The notes: generated by a model from the letters alone, not told the origin. 64,000 nucleotides of DNA from Hwangdonia seohaensis (GCF_031932625.1 NZ_JAVSCK010000003.1:744001-808000), one strand, 5' to 3'. Positions 51,055 through 61,318 are shown, numbered from the stretch's first letter. Made by a program: numbers and translations.

Positions 51055-52143
51055 TTAGTTTTTTGATAATGATACACTGCCGTAATCGGATTCTATTTTA
51101 ATGGTATTGCCTGAATTGGCATTTCCGTAGTGTCCGTTATAATATTTCCCTGTTCCGTTTTCTTTTTTTGTTGAAAATTGCAAACCATCGCTACTTTTAA
51201 GAGATGCGTAATCTAAATCAATTTCAAAATTGAAATGGTAGTTGGGTGCAAAGCCTATTTTAATGCCAGTGTACTCCGAGTCAATGCTTATGTTTCCAGC
51301 ATTTTGCGTCATGTTGCCTATTTTTATAGCTCCGTAATCTGCTTTAAGCGAAACGCTTTTATAAACATCTCCAATTATAGTGGTTAAATAGTCGCCGTTT
51401 CCTGTTATATTATTCGCTTTTTCAATTTTCATGCTGCCGTAATCACAATTATATGTGACATCTTCGGCGGTTTCAATTTTTGAATTTGTATAGTCGGCGT
51501 TTATGTCTATACTATTGGTTTTCGAGACTGTAAACTCACTGTAATCCGCATTGATTTTTCCGCTTTTTATGTATTCAAAATAGCAGCCTTTACTGTAATC
51601 AAAGTTTATTGAATTATTATCGGCAAGCAATTCCTTGGTGGTTATTTTTCCGTAATCGCAGTTTAGTTTGGCATGACCTTCAAGTTTATCAACATTTATA
51701 TTTCCGTAGTCATTATTTAAGGCTACGCTATTGGTAATAGGAATTTTAACAATGTAGTTTATTTTCATGCTTACTTTGTTTTTGCCATTCCAATTCCACC
51801 ACGATTTTGATTTGCTTTTATTGAATTTTGTTTTTGCCGACACACTTTTAGATGATGCTTCGAAATCCACAGTAATATCATTGAGTTTTTCTTGAACCTT
51901 TTCTTCGTCGTTTCCAGTAGTGGTAATGGTAATTTCGAAAACGATTCTGTTATCGTTCCAAGTTACGACATCAATGTTTCCATAGCTGTTATCAACGCTT
52001 AACAAGGCATTTGATGCGACTGAATACTCTTTATTAATGGTTTTTTTCTTGGTGTATTTCCCCCCTTTATCTGTTGCTGCAGTAACAAAAAACGGCAACA
52101 TAAATAACATTATTAGTGTTTTAAATGGTAATGTTAGTTTCAT
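51055..52143 (-). CDS. DUF4097-like envelope protein with tandem DYG/DYS turns
   Basis: A 362-residue protein with signal peptide ending FFVTAA. After an initial strand domain (about 30-110), a regular pattern of [DN]-[YS]-[GSTA] turns recurs about every 18-24 residues (NDYGNINVD, CDYGKITTK, ADYSEFTVSK, CDYGSMKIEK, ADYGAIKIG, SDYGSVSLSK). This suits a beta-helix. The start overlaps the anti-sigma gene by 23 bases. Function unknown; the family is linked to envelope stress responses. Confidence 0.8.
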   Translation of the reverse strand: MKLTLPFKTLIMLFMLPFFVTAATDKGGKYTKKKTINKEYSVASNALLSVDNSYGNIDVVTWNDNRIVFEITITTTGNDEEKVQEKLNDITVDFEASSKSVSAKTKFNKSKSKSWWNWNGKNKVSMKINYIVKIPITNSVALNNDYGNINVDKLEGHAKLNCDYGKITTKELLADNNSINFDYSKGCYFEYIKSGKINADYSEFTVSKTNSIDINADYTNSKIETAEDVTYNCDYGSMKIEKANNITGNGDYLTTIIGDVYKSVSLKADYGAIKIGNMTQNAGNISIDSEYTGIKIGFAPNYHFNFEIDLDYASLKSSDGLQFSTKKENGTGKYYNGHYGNANSGNTIKIESDYGSVSLSKN

Positions 52144-52687
52144 GGCTTAAGTTTTTAAATTGTTTGATTGTATTGATTTGTTGTAATGTGTTTTGTAATA
52201 AATCTATCCTATTCTGAAAATTTGAAATCATGGCATATATAACCCGATTATCGTCGCCACTTTCAGCTAAATCGTCTTTTAACGATTCGTATTCAGTCTC
52301 TAAAGCTTTCATTCTTCGCATGGTATCTTCAATTAAAATTTTGGTTTCTGGCGAAGATTCATTTTCAATTTTACTTAATTCCTCGGCAATTGTTGAGGCA
52401 AAAAAGTTCTGGGTTTCGGCCATTTTAGGCGATACGCTTGCCAAATCGTTAGGCACTTCATTTTTATTCAACCCAATAAAAAACGTAATCAATAAAGCTA
52501 AAGAGGCGGCTACACCAATTAAGGGTTTTAATAAACGACGCCTTTGTTTATCAGCTTTAACCAGTGGTAGCGCGCCATTTTTATTCAATTTATCTAAAAA
52601 CCGTTGCTCGTGATCTGCTGAAGGTGCTTCAACATCAAAATCGTTTTCCAGTCTTTTAAATAGTTTATCTAAAGTATCGTGACTCAT
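52121..52687 (-). CDS. Anti-sigma factor (single-pass membrane protein)
   Basis: A 188-residue protein with a cytoplasmic N-terminus (1-48), one helix LIGVAASLALLITFFIGL (about 55-72) and a periplasmic helical tail (80-188). Its gene lies between the ECF sigma gene (11 bases upstream) and the DUF4097-like gene (23-base overlap). That is the classical position of the membrane anchor that sequesters the sigma factor. No ZAS-type Cys/His motif is seen, so inhibition would be of the unconventional type. Confidence 0.8.
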   Translation of the reverse strand: MSHDTLDKLFKRLENDFDVEAPSADHEQRFLDKLNKNGALPLVKADKQRRRLLKPLIGVAASLALLITFFIGLNKNEVPNDLASVSPKMAETQNFFASTIAEELSKIENESSPETKILIEDTMRRMKALETEYESLKDDLAESGDDNRVIYAMISNFQNRIDLLQNTLQQINTIKQFKNLSHETNITI

Positions 52688-52698
52688 CTTTTTTTATT

Positions 52699-53262
52699 TT
52701 AATTGTGTATTACCACTTGTAATTTTTGCCTTAAACTTGCTTTGGCCCGCGATATGGTTGTTCGGCAATTGGCGTTTGAGATATTCATAATCTCGCTTAT
52801 TTCCTCGTAATCGTAACCTTCAATCAGGTTTAAGGTTAAAGCAATTCTGTATGTATCCTTTAAGGTTTTCATGGTGCTTAAAACATGTTGCGCTTTAAGG
52901 TTTGTAAACTCATAATGGCTATCGATACCCGCGTTGTTGTCTTCAACTTTATACAGAACATCATCTAAAGGAACCTCGTTGTTTTTACAGTTTTTTTTAT
53001 AGTGATAAATACTGTTGTTTATTACAATTCGTTTTAACCATGCGCCAAATATTTTTACGTCTTTTAGACTCTCTAGTTTTGTAAACGCCAACAAAAAAGA
53101 GTCTTGCATAACATCTTCCGCCTCAAAATTGTTTTTTACAATTCGGAGGGCTGTGTTGTACATGGCCTTGTAATAGCGGTTGTAAATTTCCAATTGCGCA
53201 GATTGGTTTTTGGCTATACAAAGCTTTACAAGTTGTTCAGTATTTAAATTAGTTGGCGTCAA
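52699..53262 (-). CDS. ECF-type RNA polymerase sigma factor
   Basis: A 187-residue sigma-70 family ECF factor. Region 2 (about 25-95) includes FEAEDVMQDSFLLAFTKLESL and ALKRIVINNSIYHYKKN-like core binding. Region 4 (about 130-185) has ALTLNLIEGYDYEEISEIM and TTISRAKASLRQKL. First gene of the four-gene operon with the anti-sigma factor and two repeat proteins. Confidence 0.93.
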   Translation of the reverse strand: MTPTNLNTEQLVKLCIAKNQSAQLEIYNRYYKAMYNTALRIVKNNFEAEDVMQDSFLLAFTKLESLKDVKIFGAWLKRIVINNSIYHYKKNCKNNEVPLDDVLYKVEDNNAGIDSHYEFTNLKAQHVLSTMKTLKDTYRIALTLNLIEGYDYEEISEIMNISNANCRTTISRAKASLRQKLQVVIHN

Positions 53263-53382
53263 AAAAAAACAAATTGTTATAGTATAGATTAAGAAGGTTT
53301 TGGTTTGTTACAGTTTGAGGAAAAAAAATTAAATCGTAACATAAGGTAGGATTTAATTTTGCGAGTGGAATGTGAAAAAAGC

Positions 53383-53754
53383 TTATTCGGATGTAACAAT
53401 AGATTCCGCCCACGCTATAGCGTCATCTAAATTGCTAAATACAGCGAAAGGTTTTTTTAAGAAAGTTTTTTCAATTTCAGCATTGCTCAATGCGACGTTG
53501 TTTTTTGAAACAACTGCAAATCCTGCTAGGTTTTCTATTTTAGAAGTACGGGTGTAATTAACAGGATCCACCGAGTACGAATTTACACGATGCGTTATGT
53601 ACACAAATTTTTTATTTGGAAAATAAGTTTCGGCGATATCTTCCAAAATTTTATTGGATTCCATGGTTACGGTAACCCCCTCATTAATTACAGAAACAAC
53701 ATAATTATCATAGACATCTATGGTCGCAATTGAAAAGGTTAATGTTGTTTTCAT
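53383..53754 (-). CDS. Small protein of unknown function downstream of clpC
   Basis: A 123-residue protein starting MKTTLTFSIATIDVYDNYVV at 53754. The frame continues upstream to 54009, but that part reads the clpC 3' region and has no place in the protein. The alternating strand/helix pattern and the C-terminal NLDDAIAWAESIV helix resemble STAS/SpoIIAA-like small domains. It lies after a terminator following clpC on the same strand. No family confirmed. Confidence 0.65.
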   Translation of the reverse strand: MKTTLTFSIATIDVYDNYVVSVINEGVTVTMESNKILEDIAETYFPNKKFVYITHRVNSYSVDPVNYTRTSKIENLAGFAVVSKNNVALSNAEIEKTFLKKPFAVFSNLDDAIAWAESIVTSE

Positions 53755-53778
53755 AAATCTAATATAGACAATTTTCAC

Positions 53779-53816
53779 AAAAAAAAAGCTCAAAAGATTA
53801 ATTTTGAGCTTTTTTA
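53779..53816 (-). terminator. Intrinsic terminator after clpC
   Basis: AAGCTCAAAA (53786-53795) and TTTTGAGCTT (53802-53811) pair on the minus strand with T and A runs outside; it stops clpC transcription before the small downstream gene. Confidence 0.75.
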
Positions 53817-53836
53817 ATAAGTTGAAAAATGAAGCA

Positions 53837-56386
53837 CTACGACTCTGTCGGTTTTTCTGATTTTTCAATAGTGATTTTAAGTTCTTGCGATTTTTTATCC
53901 AAATCGATTTTAATCTTATCGCCTTCTTGAACGTGCGAAGTAATGATTTCTTCGGCCAACGCATCTTCAATGTATTTTTGAATAGCTCGTTTAAGTGGCC
54001 TTGCGCCATATTGCTTATCGAAACCTTTGTCTGCTATATAATCTTTTGCGCTTTTGGTAAGCTTTAAAACATAGCCTAAATCTTCAATTCGTAATAACAG
54101 TTTGTCCAATTCGATATCAATAATTTTGTTGATATCTTCTTTTTCCAAAGGATTGAAAACAACAACGTCATCAATTCTATTTAAAAACTCCGGTGCGAAC
54201 GATTTTTTTAGTGCATTCTCAATAATCTTGACTGCATTGGCATCTTCCTGCGCTTTTTGCGACGCGGTTCCAAAACCAATACCTGTTCCGAAATCCTTAA
54301 GTTTTCGGGCACCAATATTAGAAGTCATGATAATTATGGTGTTTCTAAAATCAATTTTTCGGCCTAAACTATCGGTTAAATAACCATCGTCAAGTACTTG
54401 CAATAGCATGTTAAACACATCTGGATGTGCTTTTTCAATTTCATCTAAAAGAATAACGGCATACGGCTTGCGTCTTACTTTCTCGGTTAATTGTCCGCCT
54501 TCTTCATAACCTACGTATCCTGGAGGCGCACCAATTAATCTTGAAATGGCAAATTTTTCCATGTATTCGCTCATATCTATTCTTACCAAAGAGTCTTCGC
54601 TATCAAATAATTCGCGCGATAGCACTTTGGCCAACTGCGTTTTACCAACACCGGTTTGCCCTAAAAATATAAATGAACCAATTGGTTTGTTTGGGTCTTT
54701 AAGCCCCGCACGATTACGCTGTATAGCTTTAACCACCTTGGCAACCGCTTCGTCTTGTCCAATAACTTTTCCTTTAATAAGGTTTGGCAATTCGGCAAGT
54801 TTATTGATTTCGGTTTGTGCAATCCTGTTTACGGGAATGCCCGTCATCATCGATACCACATCGGCTACATTGTCCTCGGTAACAATTTCGCGGTGTTGTT
54901 TGGTTTCTTCTTCCCATTTTTCTTGAGCTGTAGCCAATTCTTTTTCAATGCGTTTTTCATCATCTCGAAGTTTGGCGGCTTCCTCATATTTTTGCTTTTT
55001 AACAACCGAATTCTTGGTTTCCTTAACCGTTTCAAGCTGTTTTTCCAGTTCAAGAATTTGCTTCGGAACATCAATATTTGTAATGTGAACACGCGACCCA
55101 GCTTCGTCTAAAGCGTCAATGGCTTTGTCTGGTAAAAAGCGTTCGGTCATATACCTATTGGTTAATTTCACACAAGCTTCAATAGCCTCTTGTGTATAAT
55201 CTACGTTATGATGCTCTTCGTATTTGCCCTTAATGTTATTGAGGATTTCAATGGTTTCCGCAACCGTAGTGGGTTCTACTATAACTTTTTGGAAACGACG
55301 CTCTAAAGCACCATCTTTTTCAATGTACTGTCTGTATTCATCAAGTGTTGTGGCGCCAATACATTGTATTTCTCCGCGTGCCAACGCCGGTTTAAACATG
55401 TTTGAAGCATCTAAACTTCCTGTGGCGCCACCGGCACCAACAATGGTGTGGATTTCGTCAATAAACAAAATCACATCGTCGTTTTTTTCAAGCTCGTTCA
55501 TTACTGCTTTCATGCGTTCTTCAAACTGTCCGCGGTATTTAGTACCGGCAACCAAACTTGCCAAATCCAAGGTTACCACGCGTTTGTTAAACAAAATACG
55601 CGACACTTTTCGTTTTACAATGCGCAGCGCCAAACCTTCGGCAATGGCAGATTTACCAACTCCGGGTTCGCCAATTAAAAGCGGATTGTTTTTCTTTCGT
55701 CTACTTAAAACCTGCGACACGCGCTGGATTTCTTTTTCGCGGCCAACAACCGGGTCTAATTTTCCTTCATCGGCCATAGCGGTTAAATCGCGCCCAAAAT
55801 TATCTAAAACAGGGGTTTTGGATTTTTTGTTTGCCTTACCCGATGGCGCATTAAATATATTGTCCTTTGCGGCATCGCCTTGCGCGCCGGTATCGTCATC
55901 TTGAAAAGATTCAGATTTTGGCTCTATATAATCGTTATCGTTCGTAATCATAAGTTTAAATTGTTCTTTTACATTGTCGTAATCGACTTTCAGCTTATTT
56001 AAAAGCTTGGTAGTGGGGTCGTTCTCATTTCTTAAAATACATAAAAGTAAATGAGCGGTATTTATTGACGTACTTTGAAATAATTTAGCCTCTAAAAATG
56101 TTGTTTTTAAAGCTCGTTCTGCTTGCCTTGTAAGGTGTAGGTTCTTTTTTTGGTTTGAAGCTACAGTTATATTGGGGTTTGCAGGACTTAAAATTTCTAC
56201 TTTTCGCCTTAAGTGATTCAAATCAATTTCTAAGGCATTTAAAATGTTGATGGCTTTACCGTCGCCATCGCGCAATAGCCCAAGCATTAAGTGTTCGGTG
56301 CCAATAAAATCGTGCCCCAATCTTAGCGCTTCTTCTTTGCTAAATGCAATTACATCTTTTACTCTTGGTGAAAAATTATCATCCAT
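53837..56386 (-). CDS. clpC: ClpC ATPase of the Clp protease
   Basis: An 849-residue AAA+ unfoldase. Two N-terminal Clp repeats (about 1-150) precede AAA1 with Walker A GEPGVGKSAI, a middle domain with a UVR-type segment (KQKYEEAAKLRDDEKRIEKE) and AAA2 with Walker A GQTGVGKTQL and Walker B VILLDEIEKAH. It feeds proteins to ClpP. It is divergent from gyrA with a 250-base gap in which I see no certain promoter. Confidence 0.97.
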   Translation of the reverse strand: MDDNFSPRVKDVIAFSKEEALRLGHDFIGTEHLMLGLLRDGDGKAINILNALEIDLNHLRRKVEILSPANPNITVASNQKKNLHLTRQAERALKTTFLEAKLFQSTSINTAHLLLCILRNENDPTTKLLNKLKVDYDNVKEQFKLMITNDNDYIEPKSESFQDDDTGAQGDAAKDNIFNAPSGKANKKSKTPVLDNFGRDLTAMADEGKLDPVVGREKEIQRVSQVLSRRKKNNPLLIGEPGVGKSAIAEGLALRIVKRKVSRILFNKRVVTLDLASLVAGTKYRGQFEERMKAVMNELEKNDDVILFIDEIHTIVGAGGATGSLDASNMFKPALARGEIQCIGATTLDEYRQYIEKDGALERRFQKVIVEPTTVAETIEILNNIKGKYEEHHNVDYTQEAIEACVKLTNRYMTERFLPDKAIDALDEAGSRVHITNIDVPKQILELEKQLETVKETKNSVVKKQKYEEAAKLRDDEKRIEKELATAQEKWEEETKQHREIVTEDNVADVVSMMTGIPVNRIAQTEINKLAELPNLIKGKVIGQDEAVAKVVKAIQRNRAGLKDPNKPIGSFIFLGQTGVGKTQLAKVLSRELFDSEDSLVRIDMSEYMEKFAISRLIGAPPGYVGYEEGGQLTEKVRRKPYAVILLDEIEKAHPDVFNMLLQVLDDGYLTDSLGRKIDFRNTIIIMTSNIGARKLKDFGTGIGFGTASQKAQEDANAVKIIENALKKSFAPEFLNRIDDVVVFNPLEKEDINKIIDIELDKLLLRIEDLGYVLKLTKSAKDYIADKGFDKQYGARPLKRAIQKYIEDALAEEIITSHVQEGDKIKIDLDKKSQELKITIEKSEKPTES

Positions 56387-56636
56387 AACTTGTTCCTTTC
56401 TGCATTAAAAATAATAATAATAGTTTATTAAAGGCAAAAACTGTTCCTTAAATTGCTAATTGACGAAAAAATCTTTATAAAATCAAAATTTTTACCCGCA
56501 TACTTATTAACTAAAAAAGGATGTGAAATTGTTAATAAAAAACATGAAAAAATATGATTGAAAGTCTTACTATGACTAATGAAAGTTATATATTAGCATG
56601 TTTTGAAAAATTCATAAAAACTTAATTAAAATATTT

Positions 56637-59201
56637 ATGGAAGAAGGAGAAAAATTGATCCCTATTAATATTGAAGATGAGATGAAATCGGCTTACATTG
56701 ATTATTCAATGTCGGTCATTGTGTCACGTGCCTTACCCGATGTAAGAGATGGCTTAAAGCCAGTACACAGACGTGTGCTTTACGGGATGCACGAATTAGG
56801 TGTTAGGGCAAACTCAGCACATAAAAAATCTGCAAGAATTGTAGGGGAGGTTTTAGGTAAGTATCACCCGCACGGAGATACTTCGGTTTACGACGCTATG
56901 GTGCGTATGGCGCAAGAATGGAGTTTGCGCTATATGTTGGTTGATGGCCAAGGAAACTTTGGCTCTATTGACGGCGATAGTCCTGCAGCAATGCGTTATA
57001 CCGAAGCGCGTATGCGTAAAATATCTGAGGATATGCTGGCGGATATTGACAAGGAAACCGTAGATCATAAATTAAATTTTGATGATACGCTGCAAGAGCC
57101 AACCGTTTTGCCAACCCGTATTCCTGGGCTTTTGGTAAATGGCGCTTCGGGTATTGCCGTGGGTATGGCAACCAATATGCCACCGCACAATTTAACCGAA
57201 GTGGTAAACGGAACCATTGCATATATTGAAAATAACGATATTGAAATTGACGAACTTATACAGCACATTAAAGCACCCGATTTTCCAACAGGTGGAACCA
57301 TTTATGGCTACGATGGCGTAAAGGAAGCATTTCACACCGGTCGCGGACGTATTGTTATGCGTGCCAAAGCCAATATTGAAGAGGTAAACGGGCGCGAATG
57401 TATTGTCGTGGAAGAGATTCCGTATCAGGTGAATAAAGCAGATATGATTAAAAAAACTGCAGACTTGGTAAACGATAAAAAAATGGATGGTATTGCAACC
57501 ATTCGCGATGAATCCGATAGAAACGGTATGCGCATTGTTTACGTTTTAAAACGTGATGCCATTCCAAATATCGTTCTAAATAAATTATTCAAATACACCG
57601 CATTACAATCATCTTTTAGTGTTAATAATATTGCGCTGGTAAATGGACGTCCGCAATTATTGAATTTAAAAGAGCTCATTCATTATTTTGTTGAGCACAG
57701 ACACGAGGTTGTGGTGCGCCGTACAACTTACGAGTTGCGCAAAGCGGAAGAACGCGCCCATATTTTAGAAGGATTGATTATAGCTTCGGATAACATTGAC
57801 GAGGTTATTAAAATTATAAGAGCATCATCAAATGCCGATGAAGCCCGCGAGAAATTAATCGAACGTTTTAAACTTTCAGAAATTCAAGCGAAAGCCATTG
57901 TCGAAATGCGTTTACGTCAGCTTACAGGTTTAGAGCAGGACAAACTGCGTTCGGAGTACGATGATTTAATGCTTACCATTGAAGATTTAAAAGATATTCT
58001 TGATAAAAAAGAACGTCGCATGGACATCATTAAAAGCGAATTGGAAGTTGTAAGGGATAAATATGGTGATGAGCGTCGTTCAACTATTGAATATGCAGGT
58101 GGCGATTTAAGTATCGAAGATATGATTCCGGATGAAAAAGTGGTCATCACAATTTCGCATGCCGGTTATATCAAGCGTACCTCATTAACCGAATACAAAA
58201 CACAAAATAGAGGTGGCGTTGGTCAAAAAGCATCAACAACACGTAACGAAGATTTCTTAGAGCATCTATTTGTGGGTACCAACCATCAATATATGCTGTT
58301 CTTCACCCAAAAAGGAAAGTGTTTCTGGATGCGCGTTTACGAGATTCCAGAAGGCAGTAAAACCTCAAAAGGTCGAGCTATTCAAAATCTTATAAATATT
58401 GAGCAAGACGATAAAGTAATGGCTTTCATTTGTACTCAAGATTTAAAGGACGAAGCGTATATAAACAGCCATTATGTCATTATGGCAACTAAAAAAGGTC
58501 AAGTTAAAAAGACCTCTTTAGAGCAATATTCGCGTCCGCGTACCAACGGAATCAATGCGATAACCATTAAAGAAGATGATGTATTATTAGAAGCGAAGCT
58601 AACTACTGGCGAAAGCCAAGTAATGCTAGCCTTAAAATCTGGTAAGGCCATCCGTTTTGAAGAAGCCAAAACCAGACCAATGGGTCGTGGTGCCTCTGGT
58701 GTTCGCGGTATTCGTTTGCAAGACGAAAAAACCGATGAGGTTGTTGGAATGATTGCGGTTGATGATATGGAGAGTGATATCCTTGTCGTTTCAGAAAATG
58801 GTTATGGAAAACGCTCAAGTTTAGAGGACTACAGAATTACCAATAGAGGCGGAAAAGGTGTAAAAACTATTTCTATTACAGAAAAAACAGGTAACTTAGT
58901 GTCGATTAAGAACGTAACCGATGACGATGATTTAATGATTATCAACAAATCGGGAATTGCTATTCGAATGGCCGTTCAAGATTTAAGGGTTATGGGAAGA
59001 GCCACCCAAGGGGTTAAATTAATTAACCTAAAAGGAAACGACTCTATTGCGGCTGTTGCCAAAGTAATGCATGATGAAGATGAGGTTGAATTAGATGAAA
59101 ATGGTAATACGATAAATCCAGAAACCATTGAAAATACTGATGCTTCAGAAGATGGCACAACTCTTGATAATAATAACAACGAAAACAAAAATGACAATTA
59201 A
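56637..59201 (+). CDS. gyrA: DNA gyrase subunit A
   Basis: An 854-residue enzyme. The catalytic tyrosine is Tyr121 in AAMRYTEARM; the quinolone-region segment HPHGDTSVYDA has Thr82 and Asp86 at the E. coli 83 and 87 positions. The C-terminal wrapping domain has six blade repeats, and the GyrA box appears as NRGGKGVKTI. An acidic Asn/Asp-rich tail (last 40 residues) follows. It introduces negative supercoils with GyrB. A TPR protein gene follows after 18 bases. Confidence 0.98.
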   Translation: MEEGEKLIPINIEDEMKSAYIDYSMSVIVSRALPDVRDGLKPVHRRVLYGMHELGVRANSAHKKSARIVGEVLGKYHPHGDTSVYDAMVRMAQEWSLRYMLVDGQGNFGSIDGDSPAAMRYTEARMRKISEDMLADIDKETVDHKLNFDDTLQEPTVLPTRIPGLLVNGASGIAVGMATNMPPHNLTEVVNGTIAYIENNDIEIDELIQHIKAPDFPTGGTIYGYDGVKEAFHTGRGRIVMRAKANIEEVNGRECIVVEEIPYQVNKADMIKKTADLVNDKKMDGIATIRDESDRNGMRIVYVLKRDAIPNIVLNKLFKYTALQSSFSVNNIALVNGRPQLLNLKELIHYFVEHRHEVVVRRTTYELRKAEERAHILEGLIIASDNIDEVIKIIRASSNADEAREKLIERFKLSEIQAKAIVEMRLRQLTGLEQDKLRSEYDDLMLTIEDLKDILDKKERRMDIIKSELEVVRDKYGDERRSTIEYAGGDLSIEDMIPDEKVVITISHAGYIKRTSLTEYKTQNRGGVGQKASTTRNEDFLEHLFVGTNHQYMLFFTQKGKCFWMRVYEIPEGSKTSKGRAIQNLINIEQDDKVMAFICTQDLKDEAYINSHYVIMATKKGQVKKTSLEQYSRPRTNGINAITIKEDDVLLEAKLTTGESQVMLALKSGKAIRFEEAKTRPMGRGASGVRGIRLQDEKTDEVVGMIAVDDMESDILVVSENGYGKRSSLEDYRITNRGGKGVKTISITEKTGNLVSIKNVTDDDDLMIINKSGIAIRMAVQDLRVMGRATQGVKLINLKGNDSIAAVAKVMHDEDEVELDENGNTINPETIENTDASEDGTTLDNNNNENKNDN

Positions 59202-59219
59202 CTAAATATTATTAATAAA

Positions 59220-60470
59220 ATGAAAAAACAATTAATTATAGCTTTAGCCATCTCAATAAGTGCATTTTCATTTGCACAAAAAAAAGAATTGAGATCTGCA
59301 GAAAAAGCTATTAAAGGAAACAATTTTGCAGAAGCAAAAGCAGCACTTAATCAAGCTGAGGCTTTAATGACTTCTATGGACGACAAAAACAAAGCCAAAT
59401 ATTATTACTTGTTAGGGCAAGCGCTTTACGCAAATGGGGCAGGCTCAAGTCAAGATATTGATAAGGCTTTAGAGAGCTTAGAAAATGTTAATGGCGCTTA
59501 TGGTGATGAGGTTACTGCGTTAAAGCAAACCATGACTAACGACATTTTAACAAAAGGAAATCAGGCCTACGAAGACAAAGATTTTTCAACTGCTTCAAAA
59601 CACTTTGAGCATGCTTACCGAACGTCTACAAAAGACACCTTGTTTCTTTATTACGCTGCCGCTACAGCTGTGAATGTTCAAGAATATGATAGAGCTTTAA
59701 AGCTATACGAAGAGCTTAAACAGTTAGATTATACCGGCATTCAAAAAGAATACTTTGCTACTAATGTTGAAACTGGTGAAGAAGAGGTGCTAGATAAAAC
59801 AAATCGCGATCTTTTTGTAAAAGCTAAAAGCCATATTAAACCAGGTGAACGATTAACGGAATCTAAAAAAGCCGAAATCGTTAAAAATGTAGCTCTTATT
59901 TACGTAAGCCAAGGCAATAACGAAAAGGCATTAGAGGCTATGAAAGATGCTAGGGCAGAAAGTCCTGACGATATTAACTTGTTACTTTCTGAAGCCAACG
60001 TGCATTTTAAAATGGGTAACAAGGAAGAGTTTAAAAAGCTATTGGAAATAGCAACTCAAAAAGACCCTGAAAATGCCGAGTTGCAATATAACTTGGGTGT
60101 AATTGCCGCAGAATCTGAAGATACTGAAGGTGCAAAAAAATATTACGATAAGGCTATCGAATTAGACCCAAACTATATAAATGCTTATATAAATATGGCG
60201 GCCTTAATTTTAAATGGTGAGCAAGCTATTATTGAGGAAATGAACGGTTTGGGAACTTCTAAAAAAGATGATTTACGCTATGACGAGTTAAGAGAAGAGC
60301 GTCAAAATATATACAAAAGCGCCATACCTTATTTAGATAAAGCCATAGCTATTGATTCAAAAAACATAAATGCTGCTAAAACATTAATGAATATTTACAG
60401 TGTTATTGGCGAAACAGCTAAATATAAAGCAATGAAAGAAAGAGTTGAAGCTATTGAAGCTGGAAACTAA
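59220..60470 (+). CDS. Secreted tetratricopeptide-repeat protein
   Basis: A 416-residue protein with signal peptide MKKQLIIALAISISAFSFAQ and TPR units throughout; clear ones are ALKLYEELKQLDYTG (around 160-175), NEKALEAMKDARAESPDDIN (238-258) and ELQYNLGVIAAESEDTEGAKKYYDKAI (290-320). Periplasmic, function unknown; co-transcribed with gyrA by spacing. Confidence 0.9.
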   Translation: MKKQLIIALAISISAFSFAQKKELRSAEKAIKGNNFAEAKAALNQAEALMTSMDDKNKAKYYYLLGQALYANGAGSSQDIDKALESLENVNGAYGDEVTALKQTMTNDILTKGNQAYEDKDFSTASKHFEHAYRTSTKDTLFLYYAAATAVNVQEYDRALKLYEELKQLDYTGIQKEYFATNVETGEEEVLDKTNRDLFVKAKSHIKPGERLTESKKAEIVKNVALIYVSQGNNEKALEAMKDARAESPDDINLLLSEANVHFKMGNKEEFKKLLEIATQKDPENAELQYNLGVIAAESEDTEGAKKYYDKAIELDPNYINAYINMAALILNGEQAIIEEMNGLGTSKKDDLRYDELREERQNIYKSAIPYLDKAIAIDSKNINAAKTLMNIYSVIGETAKYKAMKERVEAIEAGN

Positions 60471-60510
60471 TTTTTGATTGTATTTTAAAATTGTGCTTTA
60501 AAAAGCCATA

Positions 60511-60556
60511 AAAAAACTGCCCCCGAAATTTAAAAATTTCGGGGGCAGTTTTTTTA
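60511..60556. terminator. Strong bidirectional terminator
   Basis: AAAAACTGCCCCCGAAATTT and its exact complement AAATTTCGGGGGCAGTTTTT flank a short loop; A and T runs lie outside. It separates the convergent TPR and YebC genes. Confidence 0.93.
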
Positions 60557-60598
60557 TGCGCTAATATGGTTGGGAAATTAATAGAACGCTAAAGTTGT

Positions 60599-61318
60599 TT
60601 ATTCGGTGGTTTCTTCCATGGTGTGGTAAACGTTTTGCACATCATCATCTTCTTCAAGTTTTTCCAATAGCTTTTCAACATCTTCAGCTTGTTCTGTTGT
60701 TAATTGCTTAGTCACCTGCGGTATGCGTTCAAATCCCGAAGATAATATTTCAATGTCACGGTTTTCCAATTCGGCCTGAATGGCTCCAAAACTTTCAAAA
60801 GGCGCGTAAATTAAAATGCCATCGTCATCGGCAAATACTTCTTCGGCACCAAAATCAATAAACTCCAATTCTATTTCCTCTGGGTCTAAACCTTCGGCAT
60901 TAATTCTAAAATTACAAGTGTGGTCGAACATAAAAACCACCGATCCCGATGTGCCTAAACTACCTTCACATTTATTAAAATAACTGCGAACGTTGGCTAC
61001 GGTACGTGTGTTGTTATCGGTTGCCGTTTCCACCAAAACGGCAATACCGTGTGGTGCGTAGCCTTCAAAAATCACTTCTTTATAGTCGCCTTGGTTTTTA
61101 TCGCTGGCACGTTTTATAGCGCGCTCAATGTTATCTTTAGGCATGTTCACGGCCTTCGCATTTTGTATAACAGCACGCAAACGCGAATTGCTATCTGGGT
61201 CTGGACCACCTTCTTTAACCGCCATTACAATATCTTTACCAATGCGTGTAAAGGCTTTGCTCATTGCAGACCAACGCTTCATTTTCCTTGCTTTTCTAAA
61301 CTCGAAAGCTCTTCCCAT
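60599..61318 (-). CDS. YebC/PmpR-family protein
   Basis: A 239-residue protein with the typical start MGRAFEFRKARKMKRWSAMS, then DSNSRLRAVIQNAKAVNMPKDNIERAI, EGYAPHGIAVLVETATDNNTR and LGTSGSVVFMF. The family was long annotated as transcriptional regulators; members are also linked to translation of difficult proline stretches. Monocistronic. Confidence 0.96.
   Translation of the reverse strand: MGRAFEFRKARKMKRWSAMSKAFTRIGKDIVMAVKEGGPDPDSNSRLRAVIQNAKAVNMPKDNIERAIKRASDKNQGDYKEVIFEGYAPHGIAVLVETATDNNTRTVANVRSYFNKCEGSLGTSGSVVFMFDHTCNFRINAEGLDPEEIELEFIDFGAEEVFADDDGILIYAPFESFGAIQAELENRDIEILSSGFERIPQVTKQLTTEQAEDVEKLLEKLEEDDDVQNVYHTMEETTE

Noticed and set aside
53755..54009. N-terminal extension of the 123-residue protein over the clpC end
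   Set aside because: The extension reads the clpC 3' coding region and its terminator in another frame; the ATG at 53754 begins the structured part.
54102..55904. Long plus-strand open frames across clpC
   Set aside because: They are antisense to a clearly conserved gene, have no protein-like motifs and reflect codon bias of clpC.
56387..56636. gyrA/clpC divergent promoter
   Set aside because: TATATTAG-like and TTG triplets occur but none combine at 17-23-base spacing with a good -7 box, so I do not call a promoter.
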